DNA of 64,000 nucleotides, from assembly GCA_900539185.1 (NCBI GenBank), contig UQBG01000006.1:1-64000 (forward strand), in the 5' to 3' direction. A model generated the notes under the pieces. The model was not told the origin of the DNA, did no database searches, and worked only from the letters and a program-made list of their open reading frames with translations. The position numbers and the translations under genes are program-made. The first letter of the stretch is position 1. Each line of letters opens with the position of its first letter. This document shows positions 60,373 through 64,000 of the stretch, one piece after another. The DNA comes from an uncultured Clostridium sp. GTDB taxonomy: Bacteria; Bacillota; Clostridia; Lachnospirales; Lachnospiraceae.

Positions 60373-61598
60373 TGCTTCATCACTCCTGTTTCGTTATTCT
60401 CAAAGTATCCCACATACTGCACCCGGCATGGGTCCTCTGGAAAGAGATACTTATATAAATCTATAAAATAATCATAGGTCATGCTGGAGATATAGTCTAC
60501 TACCATATCTGCCGGCTCGGTTGCTTCATAATCTTCCTTTGCATAATACTGTGTAAGCTCCTGTATGTAGCGGACATGGTGCGTATATAGCACAGAATCC
60601 GTATTGTGACCTTTGGCATCCTGCAAAAGCTGCCGAAAGATCCGTTCCATCATCGGACAAATCTGCTCCCGATAAACGCTCTCAACCACCCGGTTACCAT
60701 ATATCATCTGATAATTCTCCCGTTTACCGACCGAAAATGCTTCATAATATTCGGGATCCATCCTCAGATACGGATGCCCGTAACTGTTTTCCACAATATT
60801 TACGATCATATTGTTGATAATCTCTGCATTGCTGGTTCCAATCACGCCGGCCGAATAGTTTGGCTCTTCTTCAAACAAATGAAGCTTCAATGCATCCTGC
60901 CGATCCTTTCCCAGATAGGCTATGATATCCGATACCCGCATCACACATGCCTCCAAGGTAGCAGGAACCAGTGCACGGTTCGCCTTCTGATCCCGATAGC
61001 AGGCTTCTACCCTTTCATCAAACACCATAAAGCTCGTGTACGGCTGAGGCTCATACTTCTGCAGCTCCATCTCACCATTGTGGCATATGATGCCATCCAG
61101 TGTCTGGAGACTCAGATTCAGCGGAAAGATCCGATCTAAGACTCTGGCGCTCTGGATATTGTGATTAAAATGCCGTCCGGTCTCTCCCTGATACAGCTCA
61201 TTCAGCATCCGCTCCCCTGCATGTCCAAACGGCGTATGCCCGATATCATGTCCCAGTGCAATCGCCTCGATCAGATCCAGATTCAATCCCAGCAGACTCC
61301 CGATATTTCTGGCAATGCGGGATACCAACTGTACATGGTAGGAACGTCTTGAGATATCATCATTCTTGTAAAGAGAAAACACCTGTGTCTTATCTGCATA
61401 TCGATTATAATATGGGATATGCATAATCTTCTCCGTATCTCTAACAAACGCCGGACGCCAAAGATTTGCACGATCATGACGGGGATCTCTCCGTATCACG
61501 TCTTCATTTCTACAGGCATACGGATGCTGCACATGATTTCTGCGATCCTCCTGTATCCGTTCCTGCACCTGATCCGATAGATTATGATAATTTGGCAA
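60369..61598 (-). CDS. dGTPase-like HD-domain triphosphohydrolase
   Basis: A 409-aa protein starting at TTG with GGAGGG 8 nt upstream. Seen: the HD metal site in AIALGHDIGHTPFGHAGERM (about 110-129) and SRIARNIGSLLGLNLDL before it. RRDPRHDRANLWRPAFVRDT is the family's N-terminal block. The enzyme type cleaves dGTP or other dNTPs to nucleoside and triphosphate and tunes nucleotide pools. Translationally coupled to iorA by ATGA overlap, an odd partner for an amino-acid catabolic enzyme. The MATE gene lies 34 nt upstream. Confidence 0.92.
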   Translation of the reverse strand: MPNYHNLSDQVQERIQEDRRNHVQHPYACRNEDVIRRDPRHDRANLWRPAFVRDTEKIMHIPYYNRYADKTQVFSLYKNDDISRRSYHVQLVSRIARNIGSLLGLNLDLIEAIALGHDIGHTPFGHAGERMLNELYQGETGRHFNHNIQSARVLDRIFPLNLSLQTLDGIICHNGEMELQKYEPQPYTSFMVFDERVEACYRDQKANRALVPATLEACVMRVSDIIAYLGKDRQDALKLHLFEEEPNYSAGVIGTSNAEIINNMIVNIVENSYGHPYLRMDPEYYEAFSVGKRENYQMIYGNRVVESVYREQICPMMERIFRQLLQDAKGHNTDSVLYTHHVRYIQELTQYYAKEDYEATEPADMVVDYISSMTYDYFIDLYKYLFPEDPCRVQYVGYFENNETGVMKQ

Positions 61599-61632
61599 GC
61601 TCTGTCCCTCCGATCTTTCTGTTTTCCGTCAG

Positions 61633-63042
61633 CTATTTCTGTCCTGCCTCTTCTTTGTCAGACTCTCTGCCTATTATATCCCCTGTTCCGCCTGATTGTC
61701 CATGTCTTCTGATAATTTTCCACTTTCCGGTACGGTACTCTGCATAGGATATGATATAATTTGCCAGCCAACCGATCGGCACCGCGATCCAGACCATCCG
61801 GATTCCGTACAGCGGTGCAAAGGCAAAAGCAACCACTACCCGAATACTTAAGTTTACCAGATTGGCAATCGTGAACGCCTTCATATCCCCGGCTCCCCGA
61901 AGCAGACCATCCGTTGTCATTTTAAGACCGATCAACAGAAAGAACCATCCCAGAAACCGCAGATATTCATTTCCTGTCTGAAGTGCCAGATGCGTTCCCT
62001 CCTCTCCCAGAAACAGATGCATGATCTGCGAATACCCGCTCTCCAGAATCACGCAGATCAAAACCGCAAACCCACCTATAATTCCATAGGCTGCATGATA
62101 GCCCTGCCGCACCCGTTCGGGACGATCGGCACCCAGATTCTGCGCGGTATAGGAGGATATTGCATTTCCGACTGCCGCCATAGGCACAACACACAGGCTC
62201 TCCACACGGGAGGCTGCCGAATATCCTGCCAGCATCTCTGAGCCAAAACTGTTTACGACCGACTGTACCAGCATCATTCCAATGGATACCGTAGACTGCT
62301 GCAGGATCGATGGCAGTGCAACTCTTGCCATATTCCCCAGTTCTCCTCCATCAAACCATGTGTGCTGCTGCCCTTTTGTTTCGTAGCCCTTCAGCTCCCG
62401 CACCAGCAGTATGATCGCAATCACAGCCGAGATTCCCTGTGCAATCAATGTCGCCCATGCCACCCCGGCGACACCGAGTCGGAGACTGCATACCATGTAG
62501 ATATCCAATCCTACGTTAAACACAGAGGAAAATATCAGCAAGATCAGCGGAATTCTTGATCGCCCCAGAGCATTAAACATCGCCGCCAGAATATTATACA
62601 TAAACAGAAACGGAAGTCCCAGAAAATAGATATTCAGATAGAGGACTGCCTGATCCAGAATATTGTCCGGAGTTCGAAGTGCCATCATGATCGGTCTGGA
62701 AAATAACAGTCCTATGCCCGCCAGCATCATACCCAGTATCAGAAAGGTCAGCAATGCTGTCCGGATCGATATCTTCATCTTCTTATATTCTCTGGCTCCA
62801 AAATACATACTGGTAATGACCGATGCTCCCATTCCACCACCGATTGCAATGGAGATAAATACCGTCGTCAATGAATAGGATGCGCCGACTGCTGCCAGTG
62901 CATTTTCATCAATGAAGCGTCCTACAATCACTGAATCTACCATATTATAGAACTGCTGAAACAAATTTCCGATAATCATGGGAAATGCAAATAAAAGCAA
63001 TGCCTTCCATGGATTCTCCTGTATTAAATATTCCTTCTTCAT
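61633..63042 (-). CDS. MATE-family efflux transporter
   Basis: A 469-aa protein with twelve helices. Seen: KALLLFAFPMIIGNLFQQFYNMVDSVIVG and GASYSLTTVFISIAIGGGMGAS, typical of N-terminal repeat motifs, and ISSYTAQNLGADRPERVRQG in the second repeat. MATE proteins export drugs or metabolites with Na+ or H+. Its promoter overlaps the divergent MarR promoter. ATG 63042 fits the AGGTG site; a longer frame to 63141 runs through the promoter. Confidence 0.93.
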   Translation of the reverse strand: MKKEYLIQENPWKALLLFAFPMIIGNLFQQFYNMVDSVIVGRFIDENALAAVGASYSLTTVFISIAIGGGMGASVITSMYFGAREYKKMKISIRTALLTFLILGMMLAGIGLLFSRPIMMALRTPDNILDQAVLYLNIYFLGLPFLFMYNILAAMFNALGRSRIPLILLIFSSVFNVGLDIYMVCSLRLGVAGVAWATLIAQGISAVIAIILLVRELKGYETKGQQHTWFDGGELGNMARVALPSILQQSTVSIGMMLVQSVVNSFGSEMLAGYSAASRVESLCVVPMAAVGNAISSYTAQNLGADRPERVRQGYHAAYGIIGGFAVLICVILESGYSQIMHLFLGEEGTHLALQTGNEYLRFLGWFFLLIGLKMTTDGLLRGAGDMKAFTIANLVNLSIRVVVAFAFAPLYGIRMVWIAVPIGWLANYIISYAEYRTGKWKIIRRHGQSGGTGDIIGRESDKEEAGQK

Positions 63043-63114
63043 ACCCGCACCTGCCTGTCGCGATTGGTTCTCCCTCTTCCTTAGTATATGCACGTTTCTC
63101 TTTTCGCCTCCCGT

Positions 63115-63143
63115 ATTATACGTCAAACTTCCTCTTGACACAA
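63115..63143 (-). promoter_or_regulatory. Promoter of the minus-strand MATE gene
   Basis: Minus strand TTGTGT (63138-63143), 17 bp, TATAAT (63115-63120). The -35 overlaps the -35 of the divergent MarR promoter and touches the first operator copy. Confidence 0.55.
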
Positions 63144-63163
63144 GTATGATATCGAACTATACT
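63135..63163 (+). promoter_or_regulatory. Promoter of the MarR-MATE operon
   Basis: TTGACA (63135-63140), 17 bp, TATACT (63158-63163). Confidence 0.8.
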
Positions 63164-63180
63164 TCGTAAGTATGATATCG
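63142..63180. promoter_or_regulatory. Two 13-bp direct repeats, probable MarR operators
   Basis: AAGTATGATATCG occurs at 63142-63154 (in the promoter spacer) and at 63168-63180 (just after the -10 box), 26 bp apart, so both face the same side of the helix roughly. Binding by either would block the MarR promoter, and the first would also block the divergent MATE promoter. Confidence 0.7.
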
Positions 63181-63207
63181 GACTTATAATAAACGGAGGT
63201 GCTATCC

Positions 63208-63690
63208 ATGAAGCAAATTGAATTAAGCAGCGAACAGCAGTCCTATAATACACTTTACAAGGAAGCAGACGATGTCTACCATGACATTGCACTCGGCTTC
63301 GGTCTATCCGACAGTGCCTTTAGTATTCTATATGCCATCTGTGCTTTGGGCGACAACTGCCTGCAACGCGATATCTGCAATACCACTTATACCAGCAAGC
63401 AAACGATCAACTCTTCGATCAAAAAGCTGGAGCATCAGGGGATACTCACTATGACTGCCGGAAAAGGACGGGATATGCACATTCATCTTACTCCGGCCGG
63501 ACAGACTCTGGTGGCAACCTGCATCTACCCGGTCTTTGAGATTGAGAATCGAGCATTTCAAACTCTGTCTCCGGAAGAACGGACACAGCTCCTCCACTTA
63601 ACCAGACGGTATAATCAGGCACTTCGCGCTCAGGCCAACCAACTACTGATGAAAGGGAACGGACAAATCCATGAAGATTCAGCTATCTGA
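63208..63690 (+). CDS. MarR-family transcriptional regulator
   Basis: A 160-aa winged-helix regulator. Seen: FSILYAICALGDNCLQRDIC with TYTSKQTINSSIKKLEHQGI as recognition helix, LTMTAGKGRDMHIHLTPAGQ as the wing, and a C-terminal dimer helix. It probably represses its own operon and the divergent MATE gene through the 13-bp repeats; the inducer is unknown. GGAGG 8 nt upstream sets ATG 63208. Its end overlaps the next gene by 20 bases. Confidence 0.93.
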   Translation: MKQIELSSEQQSYNTLYKEADDVYHDIALGFGLSDSAFSILYAICALGDNCLQRDICNTTYTSKQTINSSIKKLEHQGILTMTAGKGRDMHIHLTPAGQTLVATCIYPVFEIENRAFQTLSPEERTQLLHLTRRYNQALRAQANQLLMKGNGQIHEDSAI

Positions 63691-64000
63691 TCATTTTACA
63701 TTTTCAAAACTACTACGCTTTACATTACCTTCCATTACCATGATGGTATTCACCTCCATCTACTCTGTAGTGGACGGTCTATTCGTATCCAATTATGTCG
63801 GGAAGGATCCTTATACCGCATTAAATCTTATATGGCCGCTCATTATGGGAATGGGTGCTCTGGGCTTCATGATGGGAAGCGGTGGAAGTGCTATCGTAGC
63901 CAAGACACTGGGTGAAGGAAAGTCCGAGGATGCCCGGCGTTACTTTTCAATGGTTGTCTATGTCACGATCATCGGCAGTCTTCTTCTGTCTGCAATCGGC
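63671..64000 (+). CDS. MATE-family efflux transporter, cut by the window end
   Basis: The first 110 codons are in the window: MKIQLSDHFTFSKLLRFTLP, a first helix TMMVFTSIYSVVDGLFVSNY, and MGMGALGFMMGSGGSAIVAK, the MepA-like MATE pattern. The gene continues beyond base 64000. It overlaps the MarR gene by 20 bases and is cotranscribed with it. A second, divergent MATE gene lies on the other side of the regulator. Confidence 0.88.
   Translation, partial: MKIQLSDHFTFSKLLRFTLPSITMMVFTSIYSVVDGLFVSNYVGKDPYTALNLIWPLIMGMGALGFMMGSGGSAIVAKTLGEGKSEDARRYFSMVVYVTIIGSLLLSAIG

Noticed and set aside
1..64000. tRNA, rRNA, CRISPR or intact insertion sequence
   Set aside because: None seen on either strand by eye; a tRNAscan/Infernal run would settle small RNAs.

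Overview
The window looks like chromosomal DNA of a low-to-moderate GC, Gram-positive, probably spore-forming anaerobe of the Clostridia, most likely a Lachnospiraceae (Coprococcus/Roseburia-like). This rests on strong AGGAGG ribosome sites and TTGACA/TATAAT promoters, the sporulation genes spoVAD and spoVAEb, an oxygen-sensitive indolepyruvate:ferredoxin oxidoreductase, and the anaerobe-typical pair of a NifU-like scaffold with a GGGtGRT protein. It also has a thioester/CnaB surface protein with an SPxTG-type sorting motif. Genus and species are inference. I saw no rRNA, tRNA, CRISPR array or intact insertion sequence.

Layout. 0-2.7 kb: thioester-domain adhesin and a zinc phospholipase C-like protein. 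2.8-8.3 kb: trpS-pgsA, then on the minus strand an alanine/Na+ symporter, a methyltransferase, a possibly frameshifted small membrane protein and dus. 8.4-13 kb: a self-contained operon of DUF2975 protein, small HTH regulator and MacB-type ABC exporter (ATPase, HlyD adaptor, permease), with a palindromic operator at its promoter. 13-23.2 kb: NSS transporter, a 698-aa protein of unknown function, a C39 peptidase/membrane MutS-like pair, an acidic membrane protein, a YcxB-like protein, and a methyltransferase with hslO. 23.3-32.2 kb: typA, yigZ, a class A PBP, spoVAEb-spoVAD, and a TauE/SafE permease with a double-receiver response regulator. 32.3-37.8 kb: DUF362 ferredoxin-like protein, zinc-ribbon membrane protein, HExxHxxGxxD metalloprotease, glycerate kinase and EamA transporter.

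37.9-43.3 kb is the most unusual part: a three-gene operon with a 906-aa protein ending in a recognisable R-S-ExE ADP-ribosyltransferase domain, a tandem-AAA+ ATPase like those of extracellular contractile injection systems, and a 158-aa unknown protein. It is preceded by a decayed Rpn-type PD-(D/E)XK nuclease fragment. 43.6-47.4 kb: lipoprotein, divergent HTH regulator, flotillin, and a broken Phd/ParE toxin-antitoxin locus. 47.4-51 kb: the GGGtGRT/NifU pair, an EndA-like nuclease and a PHP phosphoesterase. 51-55.5 kb: the operon proC-TPR-hflX-tgt-yajC. 55.6-64 kb: the operon dGTPase-iorA-iorB-paaK-glycerol-1-phosphate dehydrogenase, probably for oxidation of aromatic 2-oxoacids to aryl-CoA, then a MATE pump divergent from a MarR-second MATE operon. 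The divergent promoters there carry two identical 13-bp operator-like repeats, and the second MATE runs off the window.

Most coding sequences are on the minus strand. Names rest on motif recognition by eye. Promoters and terminators were read by eye and are predictions.
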